This document shows positions 1 to 9,137 of a stretch of DNA of 53,552 nt, in pieces (the first letter of the stretch is position 1; each line of letters begins with the position of its first letter). The DNA is taken from the NCBI GenBank assembly GCA_905234735.1, contig CAJOJA010000016.1, forward strand, positions 1 through 53,552, read 5' to 3'. The translations under genes and the position numbers were made by a program. The notes beneath the pieces were generated by a model. It was not told the origin of the DNA, did not search any database, and saw only the letters and a list, made by a program, of their open reading frames with translations. Source of the stretch: an uncultured Bacteroidaceae bacterium. GTDB lineage: Bacteria > Bacteroidota > Bacteroidia > Bacteroidales > Bacteroidaceae.

Positions 1-2007
1 CCGACCCTGAAGGGGCATACCTTCACGGGATGGGACAAGGCGGTTCCTGCGGCCATGCCCGACAGCAGCCTGACGTTCAGTGCCGTGTTCACAGTGAACC
101 AGTACACCGCCACCTTCACCATACCCTCGGAAGAGTGGCAGGAGGTGCTGACACTGAACTACGGGGACAGCATCACAGTACCGACTCCACCAGAGAAAAC
201 TGGCTATACCTTTGCCGGATGGGACAAGGTGGTTCCCGCAACCATGCCCGACAGCGCTCTCGTCTTCACTGGAAGTTATACCCAGAACTTCCATACGCTG
301 AGGCTGACGACATCGGAACATGGAACGATGGTATTCAATACAGACTCCATCCGGAACGGGACGGTGAACTACGAAGTTGCGGAGCTTTCGACCGTGGCAA
401 TAGGGCTGGTGCCCGATACAGGATACCACATTGGGAGCGTAACGTTGAACGGGGAGGATGCCACGATGCAAGTGGAAGACGGAAAACTCACTATTGCCAG
501 TTGCGTGGAAGAAATGAACATCGTGGTGACATTTGAACAAACGATGCATTCCGTAACACTCCTAATCGCGGGACGCGGCAGTATTATTTACGACAATATG
601 ATTATCCGTTCCGATACTACCTTGAACGATATTGCTGAACTGTCGCGTATGGGACTGGAGTTCGTCGCAAACCGTGGTGCAACGCTGCAACAGGTGGTGG
701 TGAACGGCGAGGACAAGACAGAGTTGGTGGATGAGAACGGTCGTTTGAGCATAGAAATCCAGACGGACACTCACTTGACTGCAACCTTCGCAGAACATGA
801 AGAAATGGAGGAATGGGACGGATTCCGCATCCTGCTGAATTATCCTTCAGAAGATGAAGCAACCCTCATCGAAGCGCATGACAGAGAATACATAGAGTTG
901 CCCTCTCACGTAGAAATGGACGAAAAGGAATGGCGGCTTACGACGATTGCAGACCATGCTTTTGCCGGTAACACCGATATGGTAACATTGTTTGTTCCCA
1001 GCACCATCCAAAGAGTGCACGACGACCTTTTCGAGGGTTGCACCCGTCTGGCTGCAATAATATGGGAGGCCCATTCGCCACTGACCGCAGAAGCGGTAGG
1101 AACCTTCGCCAATCCTAACCTGTTGGTTTACGTCAACGATACATCGATTGTCAGATGTCAACTGACAAATCTGATTGACCTTGACAACCTGACAGCAGAA
1201 CGCATCACGCTGAGCGATACCAGGGAATACGGAGACTTCTACTGCCCCATCGCCTTCACGGCCAAGGACATTTCCTACACCCACGACTACACGCAGCAGA
1301 CGCTGTCGGGAAAGTGCCAGGGGTGGGAAAGCATCGTCCTGCCCTTCGATGTGGCTGAATTCAGCCATGAGACGCAGGGAGAGATATTCCCCTTCGCCAG
1401 TCTGCTGGAAGAGGGCATTTCAGATGCCGATGGTCTGATACAGGAGAAGATTATGGACGGCTACAAACCCTTCTGGCTTTACCGGTTCACACAGGAGGGA
1501 CAGTTTGTCGAGGCGGAGGCCATACGTGCCAACGAGCCCTACATCCTGTCCATGCCCAACGAACCGGAGTTGTGGGACGTCTACAAACTGAACGGCAGAG
1601 TCACCTTCCGTGCTGCCAATGCTACGGTACAACCCACCATGGAGGCAGAAGGCGTAGAGGCTGCGGAACGCACGTTTAGACCGAACTTCCGCCACGAGAT
1701 GGAGACACACGGTCTGTATCTGCTCAACGTGGGAGATGCCTACGACGAACATCCGGAGGGCAGCGTCTTCGCAACGGAGCGCCCCGAGCGCAGAGCACAC
1801 CCCTTCGAGGCCTGCTTCGAGATTTCGGGGACGAAGCCTGTCAAGGGATACCTGAACATCTTCGACAATGCGGAGACCGGAATCAGGCCCACTGACATTT
1901 CGGGTACCGCTACCAGCAGCTTCACCTACGACCTTGCGGGAAGGAAGACCTCGCCGACAAGGAAGGGGATATACATCATTAACGGTAAACTTAAAGTAAT
2001 CAAATAA
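1..2007 (+). CDS. Partial surface protein: InlB-type repeats, LRR-like segment, C-terminal sorting-type tail
   Basis: The reading frame is open from base 1, so the N-terminus lies outside the window; 668 residues remain. Residues 1-95 hold one partial and one full InlB B-repeat (Listeria-Bacteroides repeat), recognisable by GYTFAGWDKVVPATMPDS. Two divergent modules follow (about 96-180 and 181-265), each with a VTLNGED or VVVNGED core. About 310-380 is a short BspA-like leucine-rich segment (IADHAFAGNTDMVTLFVP). A module with WESIVLPFD follows, of a kind common in large Prevotella secreted proteins. The last 27 residues (YDLAGRKTSPTRKGIYIING, then a Lys/Val end) resemble a type IX secretion C-terminal signal. 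I infer a surface-anchored or secreted adhesin-like protein; the ligand is unknown. The next gene starts 3 nt after the stop, so the two are probably cotranscribed. Confidence 0.85.
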   Translation, partial: PTLKGHTFTGWDKAVPAAMPDSSLTFSAVFTVNQYTATFTIPSEEWQEVLTLNYGDSITVPTPPEKTGYTFAGWDKVVPATMPDSALVFTGSYTQNFHTLRLTTSEHGTMVFNTDSIRNGTVNYEVAELSTVAIGLVPDTGYHIGSVTLNGEDATMQVEDGKLTIASCVEEMNIVVTFEQTMHSVTLLIAGRGSIIYDNMIIRSDTTLNDIAELSRMGLEFVANRGATLQQVVVNGEDKTELVDENGRLSIEIQTDTHLTATFAEHEEMEEWDGFRILLNYPSEDEATLIEAHDREYIELPSHVEMDEKEWRLTTIADHAFAGNTDMVTLFVPSTIQRVHDDLFEGCTRLAAIIWEAHSPLTAEAVGTFANPNLLVYVNDTSIVRCQLTNLIDLDNLTAERITLSDTREYGDFYCPIAFTAKDISYTHDYTQQTLSGKCQGWESIVLPFDVAEFSHETQGEIFPFASLLEEGISDADGLIQEKIMDGYKPFWLYRFTQEGQFVEAEAIRANEPYILSMPNEPELWDVYKLNGRVTFRAANATVQPTMEAEGVEAAERTFRPNFRHEMETHGLYLLNVGDAYDEHPEGSVFATERPERRAHPFEACFEISGTKPVKGYLNIFDNAETGIRPTDISGTATSSFTYDLAGRKTSPTRKGIYIINGKLKVIK

Positions 2008-2010
2008 GAA

Positions 2011-3591
2011 ATGAAACGCACTTTATTGCTTTTACTCATATCCATTGCGTACACGTTCAGCAATGTGTACGCACAATTAACGGTGGACGACTTCTCGCAG
2101 CGACTCAACGACATGAGTGCACGCTCCACCGACAAACCCGTGGTGGACCAGAATGGAGACCCCTGCGCGCTCATCAAGGTTTTCGCCCCGCAGGTCGAGG
2201 GATTCACCTTCTACGGAGGAGCGCAGAGCGGATTCTTGACCACAGAGAAGAAGGGTGGCGAGATATGGGTCTACGTACCGGCCACAGCCTTGCAGCTGAC
2301 CATCAGCCACGCCATGTTCGGCCGCATAGAATACGAATACCCCTTCGCCCTGAGCCAGGGTGCCACGTACCAGATGCTGCTCAATGTCGGTTCCGGACGC
2401 TTCGTTACCATCAACAGCAACGGGGCAAGCCACGCACGCATTGCCATTGACGGTAAGTACATCGGAGAGACGCCTATTTACAACCACTACATGCCCTTCG
2501 GAAAGTACAAAGTGGAGGCCGTGAAGGACAGGTTCGAGGGCATGACCGAACTGGAGGTCGTACAGAGCAAAAACCAGGACGACAAGCAGCAGTTCTTCAG
2601 CATAGAGATGATTGACCAGACACCGCACTACGGCGACATCACAGCCGTCGTGACGGACGACCCCGATGCCGACATCTACTATCAAGGCGAGCGCGTGGGA
2701 GCCGGCACATGGAAGTCGCTGCTGAGAGAAGGCCAGCACGAAATCGTGACACGCAAGCGCGACTGCGGGGACGCCACTACCCTGTTCACCGTAAAAGCGC
2801 AGACCCAAAACGACGTACAGCTCAACGCACCCATACCGTACACGGGAACCATACACATCGACGTGCGTCCGAGAAGCGCCAAGGTAAAATATGACGGGAA
2901 CAAGGACATTGACCTGAGCGAGCCACGCGCACTGCCCGTGGGACGCCACGAACTGATTTTCACCCGTAAGGACTACCAGCCTCTGGAGAAGATATACAAC
3001 GTGGAGCGTGACATGACCCTAACGGACACCATCACCCTCTCCTACAAGAACTACCTGAGGAACAAGTGGGGATTCTACTTTGGAGTTGGGTACACACTGA
3101 GCAGTCTGGCGGGCATGACGGGATACATCGGCGGCGTGCTGAGAAACGTTGACCTCCAACTATCCTACACATTGGGGCTCAAGAAATCCAATCCGGCCTA
3201 CATGTACAGATCCGAAGCTGCTACAGGCAACGAGATGCTGAGCGGCAATACCTACAAGATGAACGCGATGGCTGCACGCATTGGCTATCAGATACGCCTC
3301 ATACCGAGACTCGGTTTCACGCCCCAGCTGGGATACATGTATCAGATGCTCTCGGCAAATACTATCGAGGGAAGCGGGAAGTTCGCACAGGGGGCCTCGG
3401 CCCACTGTCTCACCATCGGGGCCAAGATTCTGGGCGTGCCCGTGCAGCACCTCTACCTCTTCCTGACACCGGAATATGCCTTGCCTATTAAGAAAAGCAA
3501 CGATTTCAACCGAGCTGCCAGTGCGGCAGACTTCAGTGCCGGAGGATTCTCCGTCAGCATCGGCCTGCTCGTGAACTTTGGTAATAAGTAG
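2011..3591 (+). CDS. PEGA-domain outer-membrane protein
   Basis: 526 residues. An N-terminal signal peptide (MKRTLLLLLISIAYTFSNVYA) is followed by an unassigned beta-rich region. Next come PEGA-like modules: about 145-195 (ARIAIDGKYIGETPIYN), a divergent one at 212-276 (ADIYYQGERVGAGTWKSLL) and one at 278-345 (AKVKYDGNKDIDLSEPRALP). The last 175 residues alternate short amphipathic strands such as FYFGVGYTLSSLAG and FTPQLGYMYQML, as expected of a small outer-membrane beta-barrel. PEGA modules are surface beta-sandwich repeats often found on envelope proteins. I infer an outer-membrane protein with periplasmic or surface PEGA domains. It sits 3 nt downstream of the InlB-repeat gene and 44 nt upstream of the BACON lipoprotein gene, in the same probable operon. 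Confidence 0.8.
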   Translation: MKRTLLLLLISIAYTFSNVYAQLTVDDFSQRLNDMSARSTDKPVVDQNGDPCALIKVFAPQVEGFTFYGGAQSGFLTTEKKGGEIWVYVPATALQLTISHAMFGRIEYEYPFALSQGATYQMLLNVGSGRFVTINSNGASHARIAIDGKYIGETPIYNHYMPFGKYKVEAVKDRFEGMTELEVVQSKNQDDKQQFFSIEMIDQTPHYGDITAVVTDDPDADIYYQGERVGAGTWKSLLREGQHEIVTRKRDCGDATTLFTVKAQTQNDVQLNAPIPYTGTIHIDVRPRSAKVKYDGNKDIDLSEPRALPVGRHELIFTRKDYQPLEKIYNVERDMTLTDTITLSYKNYLRNKWGFYFGVGYTLSSLAGMTGYIGGVLRNVDLQLSYTLGLKKSNPAYMYRSEAATGNEMLSGNTYKMNAMAARIGYQIRLIPRLGFTPQLGYMYQMLSANTIEGSGKFAQGASAHCLTIGAKILGVPVQHLYLFLTPEYALPIKKSNDFNRAASAADFSAGGFSVSIGLLVNFGNK

Positions 3592-3596
3592 AGAGA

Positions 3597-3638
3597 GTGA
3601 AAAATGAGAAAGTGAAAAGTGAAGAATTAAGAATTATG
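3597..3638 (+). repeat. Degenerate heptanucleotide repeat array A (purine-rich sense)
   Basis: Successive 7-mers read GTGAAAA, ATGAGAA, AGTGAAA, AGTGAAG, AATTAAG, AATTATG. The last supplies the start codon of the BACON gene. The frame through the array is open from a GTG at 3597, which would add a Lys/Glu-rich N-terminus in front of an intact lipoprotein signal. The ATG at 3636 or 3639 is therefore the better start. Confidence 0.75.
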
Positions 3639-4928
3639 ATGAAACACTATATTATACATACACTTTGGGCATTGCCCATGTTGGCAATGGCTCTTGCCTC
3701 GTGCAGCAGCGAAAGCATCGAGGCGGATGTCGTGAGCGGTGAGAAACTGGTCGTCGGTACCACCATCGATGTCAGCGGAAGTGCATCCGCGGACAACACC
3801 ATACCCGTAGAGGCGAACTGCGGGTGGCAGGTAAAGTCCGATGTCAGCTGGATAACCGTCACCAAGCCCGAGGCAGGACTCGGGAACGGAAGCGGAAACG
3901 TGGTGTTCGACGTTGCGGAAAGCCTGCTCTCCACAGACCAGACGGGGCATCTCACCATCACCACCGACGGCGGAATGCCCCGCATCATCACCGTCACCCA
4001 GCGTGCGGGCAAAATCTGGCTGCAGGCCACGCCTTCGACGCTGTTTTTCACCTACGACGGCGGAGAGCAACGTATGCAGGTGACCTGCAACTCATCCTAC
4101 ACCGTCACCAGCTCGGCCGGATGGCTGAAGGTGGACGGTGAGAGCATACTGACAGCAGAGGGAGACAGGACCTTCACCGTACGCGCCGATCCCAATCCCA
4201 ACCCCGATGGAATGACGGCCGTCATCACCATTGCTGACATCCACCACAAGGTGGAACAGTCCACCATCCCCGTCGAAATCGGTGGAAAGAGCACGATGCT
4301 GACCGTCACAGCAGCAAGCAACGTGGCACCGACAGGAGGCGTGGTCACCTTCGGCGTGGAGTCGAACTTCCAATGGGAGGCAAACATCACACGCCTGGAA
4401 CCACAGGGTGACGAACTGTGGGCAGCCTTTGACAACGGGCTGCAACACCAGGAGGGAGAGCCAGCCAGCGAGCCCATACCCGTACAGGTCAAGGTAGCCC
4501 CCAACACTAGTGAGACGGAACGGCTCATCACCATCCTGATACAGACAAAGTCCATCATCGGGGACAACAAGCGACACGAACTCACCATTCGTCAGGAAGG
4601 TGGGACACGGCCCGTTGTGTACACGCCACACGCGACAAGCGTAGGGATGACGGATGCCACACTGACCTTCGTTACTACTTCCTCGACATTCGGAGTCAAG
4701 GAGTGCGGCATACTCTACAGCACCAACCCCGATGCCGTACACGAGGGGACACTCATCAAGGGTGCCCTCACTGGTGACGAGGCCGCCACGGTGCTGACGG
4801 GATTGAATCCCGGAACGACCTACTACGTCTGCGGATTCGCCAGGAACGACGTGGGGACAACCTACAGTGGAACCACCTCATTCAAGACACGACTCACACC
4901 CGGACGGGACAACAACCCCACCCCGTAA
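3636..4928 (+). CDS. BACON-domain lipoprotein with C-terminal fibronectin-III-like domain
   Basis: 430 residues from the ATG at 3636; the ATG at 3639 is equally good. The signal peptide ends in a lipobox (ALAS-C), so this should be a lipidated envelope protein. BACON-like beta-sandwich modules follow at about 35-125 (with SDVSWITV), 126-215 (SSAGWLKVDGES) and 225-325. The C-terminus, about 330-425, looks like a fibronectin type III or Ig-like domain (LTGLNPGTTYYVCGFARNDVGTTYSG). BACON domains are common in Bacteroidota surface proteins, where carbohydrate or mucin binding has been proposed; there is no enzyme motif here. The start codon is formed by a heptad repeat array. The gene lies between the PEGA-barrel and LPP20-like genes, all on one strand with short gaps. 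Confidence 0.82.
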   Translation: MMKHYIIHTLWALPMLAMALASCSSESIEADVVSGEKLVVGTTIDVSGSASADNTIPVEANCGWQVKSDVSWITVTKPEAGLGNGSGNVVFDVAESLLSTDQTGHLTITTDGGMPRIITVTQRAGKIWLQATPSTLFFTYDGGEQRMQVTCNSSYTVTSSAGWLKVDGESILTAEGDRTFTVRADPNPNPDGMTAVITIADIHHKVEQSTIPVEIGGKSTMLTVTAASNVAPTGGVVTFGVESNFQWEANITRLEPQGDELWAAFDNGLQHQEGEPASEPIPVQVKVAPNTSETERLITILIQTKSIIGDNKRHELTIRQEGGTRPVVYTPHATSVGMTDATLTFVTTSSTFGVKECGILYSTNPDAVHEGTLIKGALTGDEAATVLTGLNPGTTYYVCGFARNDVGTTYSGTTSFKTRLTPGRDNNPTP

Positions 4929-4991
4929 TAAATTGAAAATTGGAATTTGATAATTGATAATGAATTGATAATTAATAGTTGAGAATTGATG
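4929..4991 (+). repeat. AT-rich heptad-type repeat array B
   Basis: The 60-nt gap between the BACON and LPP20-like genes consists almost wholly of AATTGAA, AATTTGATA and AATTGATAATT-type units. The array runs directly into the start codon at 4989 (GAATTGATGAAAAC). Some units deviate from a strict 7-nt phase. Stop codons (TGA, TAA) occur in all three forward frames. Confidence 0.65.
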
Positions 4992-6845
4992 AAAACACTT
5001 TTCTTTCGTCTATTTTGTATTGCTGCTTTTTGGGCGATAGGTATTGAGAATACATGGAGCCAAAACCTGAAGGAAAACGAGAAACTGGCCCATCGCATCC
5101 AGGAAGACAACATCAACTATCGCTATGGTTTTGGCGACAGCGACAACATAGCCCAAGCCACGGAGCGGGCCAGGCAGGATCTGTTGATGAACATCTCATC
5201 GAACATCAAGGGCAAGATAGACCTAAAGATTACAAACTCCACGACATCGATACAGAACGACCTGACGGTGAAGGCAGCCGGACAGTTGCACGGTGTCAGC
5301 ACGCTCATTCTTGCCAACCCTCCTCAATGCCGGGTAATGGCCTATATCACGAAAGCACAGCTTGACACGCTATACAACCAGCGGTTCCAACGAGCCAAGC
5401 AGTTCTACATCGACGCACAGAATGCAGAGAAGGTGGGCAACATCAGCGATGCACTCCGTTTCCTCACCTGGTCTCTGTGCCTCATCAACAGCACCGAGGT
5501 TCCAAGCAGCCTGAAGTTCGAAGACAAGATTCTGGTAAACGTCATTCCGGAGCAGATTAAGGAAATTCTGCGTAACCTCAAGGCTGAGGTGGCTGAGGTG
5601 GACGGACAGAACGTCAAACTCTTCATAACCTACAAGGGAGAACCCGCGTCCAGCGTGGACTTTGTCTACAATCACGGGCTTGGGAAAAGCGACCAACACA
5701 CAGCCAAGGACGGTATGGCCTCCATCCGCCTGAGAAGCGACTACAGCGAGAACCTGGTTCACATCTACTACGAGCTGCAATATAAGAACGAGACACGCAA
5801 CGACCCTGAGCTGGCCTTCTTGATGGAGATGTATGGTGACATACAATACACCCAGGCGCATACTACAGCAGACATGACCGACAAGAAGAACATGAAGGCC
5901 GTCAAGGCCCAATTCGTCGCAGCAGCCCAGGAAGAAGCCACGCCCACGAACGATTTCATAAAACGCAGTCTGGCAAAAGACTATACCAAGACCGTGCTGG
6001 AGATTGCAGATGCCATACGACAAAAGAAATACGAAGGTGTGCGCAAATACTTTACGGACGAGGGATTCGACATGTTCAACGGACTGATGAACTACGGCCA
6101 GGCCGAGATTCTCACCATCCCCGAACTTCATTGTTTCCCCTACCGCGAAAAAGTCATCTGCCGCAGCATCCCGATGCGTTTTACGTACAAGAACAACAAG
6201 CGCGTCTTCGTAGAAGATGTCACATTCACCTTCAACCAGGACGAACTCGTCGAGAACGTTTCCTTCGGCCTGGACAAGGCGATGCGCGACCAAATATACA
6301 CCGAGCGCCACCTACAGTACTGGGGGGACAGTACCTGCACCATGCTTGCCACTTTCCTGGAGAACTACAAAACGGCCTTTGCCCTGCACCGACTGGATTA
6401 CATCCGCGACATCTTTGCCGACGGAGCCGTCATCATCACAGGCCACATGCTCAAACAGAGCACCAAGCCGCACATGAAGGACGGACGACAGTTCACCGTA
6501 AAATCGGCAAAGGGTAATATCCAGTATACGAAGATGAACAAAGAGGAATACATGAAGCGCCTGATGGATTGCTTCAAGCGTAACGAGTTCATCAACATAC
6601 ACTTCAGCGACTGCCTCATGGAAAAGATGTACGACGACCGCTTTGGCATCAACCTGCGCCAAGACTACTTCTCCTCCACGTACAGCGACACGGGATTCCT
6701 CTTCCTTCTGGTGGACGTGTCCGACCCCACATCCCCCACCATACAATACCGCACATGGCAAGCCGAACGCGACCCCGACCTGAATAACAAGGTCTCCGCA
6801 AGCGACCCGCGGCGCGGACTGGTGACAGCCGGAATGATACAATAG
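4989..6845 (+). CDS. Secreted LPP20-like envelope protein of unknown function
   Basis: 618 residues from the ATG at 4989; a TTG three bases upstream is less likely. The signal peptide ends near WSQ (residue about 24). Residues 30-130 (AQATERARQDLLMNISSNIK and following) match the pattern of the LPP20/FlgT-N-like fold, an alpha/beta unit in many bacterial envelope lipoproteins, although no lipobox Cys is visible here. The middle (about 200-290) is beta-rich, and 330-450 and 455-600 look like two alpha+beta modules that I cannot place. This is the last gene of the plus-strand cluster and ends 12 nt before a strong terminator hairpin. The cluster context (PEGA barrel, BACON lipoprotein, InlB-repeat protein) suggests one surface complex or shared export, but that is inference. 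Confidence 0.75.
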   Translation: MKTLFFRLFCIAAFWAIGIENTWSQNLKENEKLAHRIQEDNINYRYGFGDSDNIAQATERARQDLLMNISSNIKGKIDLKITNSTTSIQNDLTVKAAGQLHGVSTLILANPPQCRVMAYITKAQLDTLYNQRFQRAKQFYIDAQNAEKVGNISDALRFLTWSLCLINSTEVPSSLKFEDKILVNVIPEQIKEILRNLKAEVAEVDGQNVKLFITYKGEPASSVDFVYNHGLGKSDQHTAKDGMASIRLRSDYSENLVHIYYELQYKNETRNDPELAFLMEMYGDIQYTQAHTTADMTDKKNMKAVKAQFVAAAQEEATPTNDFIKRSLAKDYTKTVLEIADAIRQKKYEGVRKYFTDEGFDMFNGLMNYGQAEILTIPELHCFPYREKVICRSIPMRFTYKNNKRVFVEDVTFTFNQDELVENVSFGLDKAMRDQIYTERHLQYWGDSTCTMLATFLENYKTAFALHRLDYIRDIFADGAVIITGHMLKQSTKPHMKDGRQFTVKSAKGNIQYTKMNKEEYMKRLMDCFKRNEFINIHFSDCLMEKMYDDRFGINLRQDYFSSTYSDTGFLFLLVDVSDPTSPTIQYRTWQAERDPDLNNKVSASDPRRGLVTAGMIQ

Positions 6846-6857
6846 ACAAGAACAGAT

Positions 6858-6896
6858 CAACAATTAGGGGGGCACGATGAGCCCCCCTAATTGTTG
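6858..6896. terminator. Bidirectional terminator hairpin
   Basis: A perfect 16-bp inverted repeat, CAACAATTAGGGGGGC (6858-6873) and its complement (6881-6896), surrounds a 7-nt loop. It lies between convergent genes ending at 6845 (plus) and 6916 (minus). Both flanks of the G/C core are A/T-rich, as needed for termination in either direction. Confidence 0.92.
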
Positions 6897-6915
6897 ATTC
6901 CGTGTTAAATATATC

Positions 6916-7551
6916 TCACTTCAACATCCGCTTCACGACCTTGCCGTTGGAGAGGCGGACGAGAGCTATGCCATGGGGACGGCTGGAAAGACGTTGACCG
7001 CTGAGCGAATAGTAGGCAACGGGGGTTGCCACACTGATGGCGGAAGCAACGCTGGCGGGGTCGGCATAGACAAACTGGAGGGTGATGGTGGGACCGTCGT
7101 CGATGACGGTGTAGTCGCTGACGGTCTTCACCACGGTCTGGAGGCTCAACTTGGCTGTGCACTTGCCGTAGGCTGTCGGGAACCACTCGGTGGCGATGCT
7201 GTGCAGGTTGCCCGACAGCTTGCCAGGCTGGGTGGTGCCCTGACGGAGGCTGTTGATGCTGGCACAGGCCGAGGGGAAGCAAATCTGCATGAGACCGTTC
7301 TCCATCGTCTGCACGTCGAAGGCAATGCGCAGGAGGTCGTCGGCATCACCATCCACGTTCTTGGCAAAGAGGTCTGCGGACATCTCTATGTCGCCCGAAC
7401 CGTCGTCGGCTTCATGATAGGTGGTAATGGTTACAACGCTGCCATCGGGCACGATGGTGCCGTCGGCTGTGGCAAACTCGTATGCAAAATCCTGAGCAGA
7501 GATGCTGCCGACCGACAGCATCAGGGCTACTGTGAGGAGTATCTTCTTCAT
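6916..7551 (-). CDS. Small secreted protein with sorting-type C-terminal tail
   Basis: 211 residues. The signal peptide (MKKILLTVALMLSVGSISA) is cleaved near QDFAYEF. The body (about 22-175) is predicted beta-rich; I do not recognise the family. It contains two Cys, at ICFPSACAS and GKCTAKL. The C-terminal 35 residues (AYYSLSGQRLSSRPHGIA, ending KVVKRMLK) resemble the gene-final tails of several other proteins in this window and type IX secretion signals. It is the last gene of the six-gene minus-strand operon that includes thioredoxin and Omp28-type proteins, 5 nt after its upstream neighbour, and faces the 6858-6896 terminator. Confidence 0.75.
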   Translation of the reverse strand: MKKILLTVALMLSVGSISAQDFAYEFATADGTIVPDGSVVTITTYHEADDGSGDIEMSADLFAKNVDGDADDLLRIAFDVQTMENGLMQICFPSACASINSLRQGTTQPGKLSGNLHSIATEWFPTAYGKCTAKLSLQTVVKTVSDYTVIDDGPTITLQFVYADPASVASAISVATPVAYYSLSGQRLSSRPHGIALVRLSNGKVVKRMLK

Positions 7552-7556
7552 ATCAG

Positions 7557-9131
7557 TTACTTTATTACCTTCTTACCATTTACAATATAGACGCCCTTCG
7601 TAGGCTTTGTTACCTGGCGCCCACTCAAGTCGTAATATCTTTTCATTTTTAATTCTTCTTTTTTAATTTCACTGATGCCGTCGGTTATCAACGAGTTGGG
7701 TACCGTATAGAAGATGTCGGTCTCCTGGCGGTCGTTGCCGCCGTAGTAGATACTCTTGATGCCCATGCGCTCGAAGCCATTCTGATAGATGTAGAGCCCC
7801 ACGCTCTTGGGATAGATGGACTTGCCGTTGGTATAGAGATAGGGTATCTCCTCCACTTCGTCAAAGGGCAATCCTTCGTATTCGTCCTGATAGAGCAGGT
7901 AGGGTTCGTCATCGTCAACATAGAGGCTATAGAAAAGCTTCGAGGGGTCGAGGAAGTTGCCCTCGTCGTCCATGCAGGGGATGCTGACAGCTACCGTAGA
8001 CATCTTATAGCCGTAGGCCCAGAATCGGTCGTCAATCTGCAAGATAGCCGGGTTGGCCGGTTTGCCAGCCTTCTCCGTATAGGGACGGAACATGGGCTTG
8101 GGGAAACGTTCGAAGCGGTCGACGGAGTCCTTGGAGTTGTTGACAATCAGGGCGCGGTCGTTGTTCCAGAAGCTGCGTGTCTCGGGGTCGTACTCGAAGA
8201 TGATGTCTGTCTGCTCCGGATTCACTGTATAGTCGTACTGACCACCATAGTAGTCATCGCGCTTTGTGATGTCGACACCCATAAAGTAGTACAGATAAAC
8301 CTGATAGGAACCGGCCATCTGCAGGGAGAAACGAATCTTGTTGTCGTCGATGAAGGTACCTTTCATCCAAGCATTGGGAAGGTACTCATCGGACAGGCCC
8401 TTGATGTAAACCTCGTCGCGTGCAAAGCCGACGTCGACAAAGTGACCATAGATGCCGTGGGTGACGGAGTAGCGCTCCGTTACGAGCCCTTCGGGGGGTG
8501 TCACGGGCTTCATCTCCTCCTCGGTATAGACGGTCTCATAGTCCAGATAGTAGGCCCATTCGCCATCGAACTGGTCAGTGTAGACAAGGCCCAGGCCCAG
8601 GATGTCGTCCTTCTCCAGGTCGGCACTGGTACCTTCCAGTTCGAGCACCCTCCAGTTGTCCTTTATACGGAAGACGGCATTACCCGTTGTCTTAACGGTG
8701 TAGCTGGCATGTGAGCCTGTCATGTGCACCTCTGCCAACTGCGTGCCATAGTTTTTCTGGCCGTTTTCATCCTCGTCGAACCAGTATATCACCTGACCGT
8801 AGGGAACAAGTATCTGGTCGCCCTCAATGTTACCCTTCACCCACGCACCTGTGGCAGCACGCGAGATGATGTTCTGGAAGTAGGCCGTACGTCCGTCGGG
8901 AGAAATAACGACGCGAGCCACCATACCATCCTGCTTCAGACCTTTGAAAAAGCCATTGTACATGACATCAGTACAACCACCCGAACGGATGTAGGTGTGG
9001 AGTTCGCCTTCGGGTTGCTTCAGAATGATGTCGGACTTACTGGCCTTCATCGGGCCGAGTTTCCGACTGGGTTGTGCCGAGGCTGTTATGCCCAGCACAA
9101 GCGTTAATGCGATGAGTAGAAGTTTCTTCAT
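7557..9131 (-). CDS. Secreted protein of unknown function with repeat-derived linker and sorting-type tail
   Basis: 524 residues. The signal peptide MKKLLLIALTLVLGITASA is followed by QPSRKLGP. The body (about 25-480) is rich in Tyr, Asp and Gly with many short beta strands; I recognise no catalytic motif. The C-terminus ends in YYDLSGRQV then KGVYIVNGKKVIK, resembling type IX sorting tails. Between body and tail is a Lys/Glu stretch (ISEIKKEELKMKRYYDLS) encoded by an AT-rich heptad repeat (7640-7672). It lies 6 nt from the Omp28-type lipoprotein gene upstream and 5 nt from the last gene of the operon. The shared operon and tail suggest an exported, possibly cell-surface, protein made together with the redox proteins. 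Confidence 0.75.
   Translation of the reverse strand: MKKLLLIALTLVLGITASAQPSRKLGPMKASKSDIILKQPEGELHTYIRSGGCTDVMYNGFFKGLKQDGMVARVVISPDGRTAYFQNIISRAATGAWVKGNIEGDQILVPYGQVIYWFDEDENGQKNYGTQLAEVHMTGSHASYTVKTTGNAVFRIKDNWRVLELEGTSADLEKDDILGLGLVYTDQFDGEWAYYLDYETVYTEEEMKPVTPPEGLVTERYSVTHGIYGHFVDVGFARDEVYIKGLSDEYLPNAWMKGTFIDDNKIRFSLQMAGSYQVYLYYFMGVDITKRDDYYGGQYDYTVNPEQTDIIFEYDPETRSFWNNDRALIVNNSKDSVDRFERFPKPMFRPYTEKAGKPANPAILQIDDRFWAYGYKMSTVAVSIPCMDDEGNFLDPSKLFYSLYVDDDEPYLLYQDEYEGLPFDEVEEIPYLYTNGKSIYPKSVGLYIYQNGFERMGIKSIYYGGNDRQETDIFYTVPNSLITDGISEIKKEELKMKRYYDLSGRQVTKPTKGVYIVNGKKVIK
7640..7672 (-). repeat. Heptad repeat array C inside a coding sequence (linker)
   Basis: On the coding strand the units read approximately TGAAATT, AAAAAAG, AAGAATT, AAAAATG, AAAAGAT. 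They encode the Lys/Glu-rich linker EIKKEELKMKR just before the C-terminal YYDLSGR tail. Array G sits at the equivalent place in the large Omp28-type gene, with the same flanking codons (GGCATCAGTGAA before, TATTACGAC after). Confidence 0.65.
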
Positions 9132-9137
9132 AAGCAG

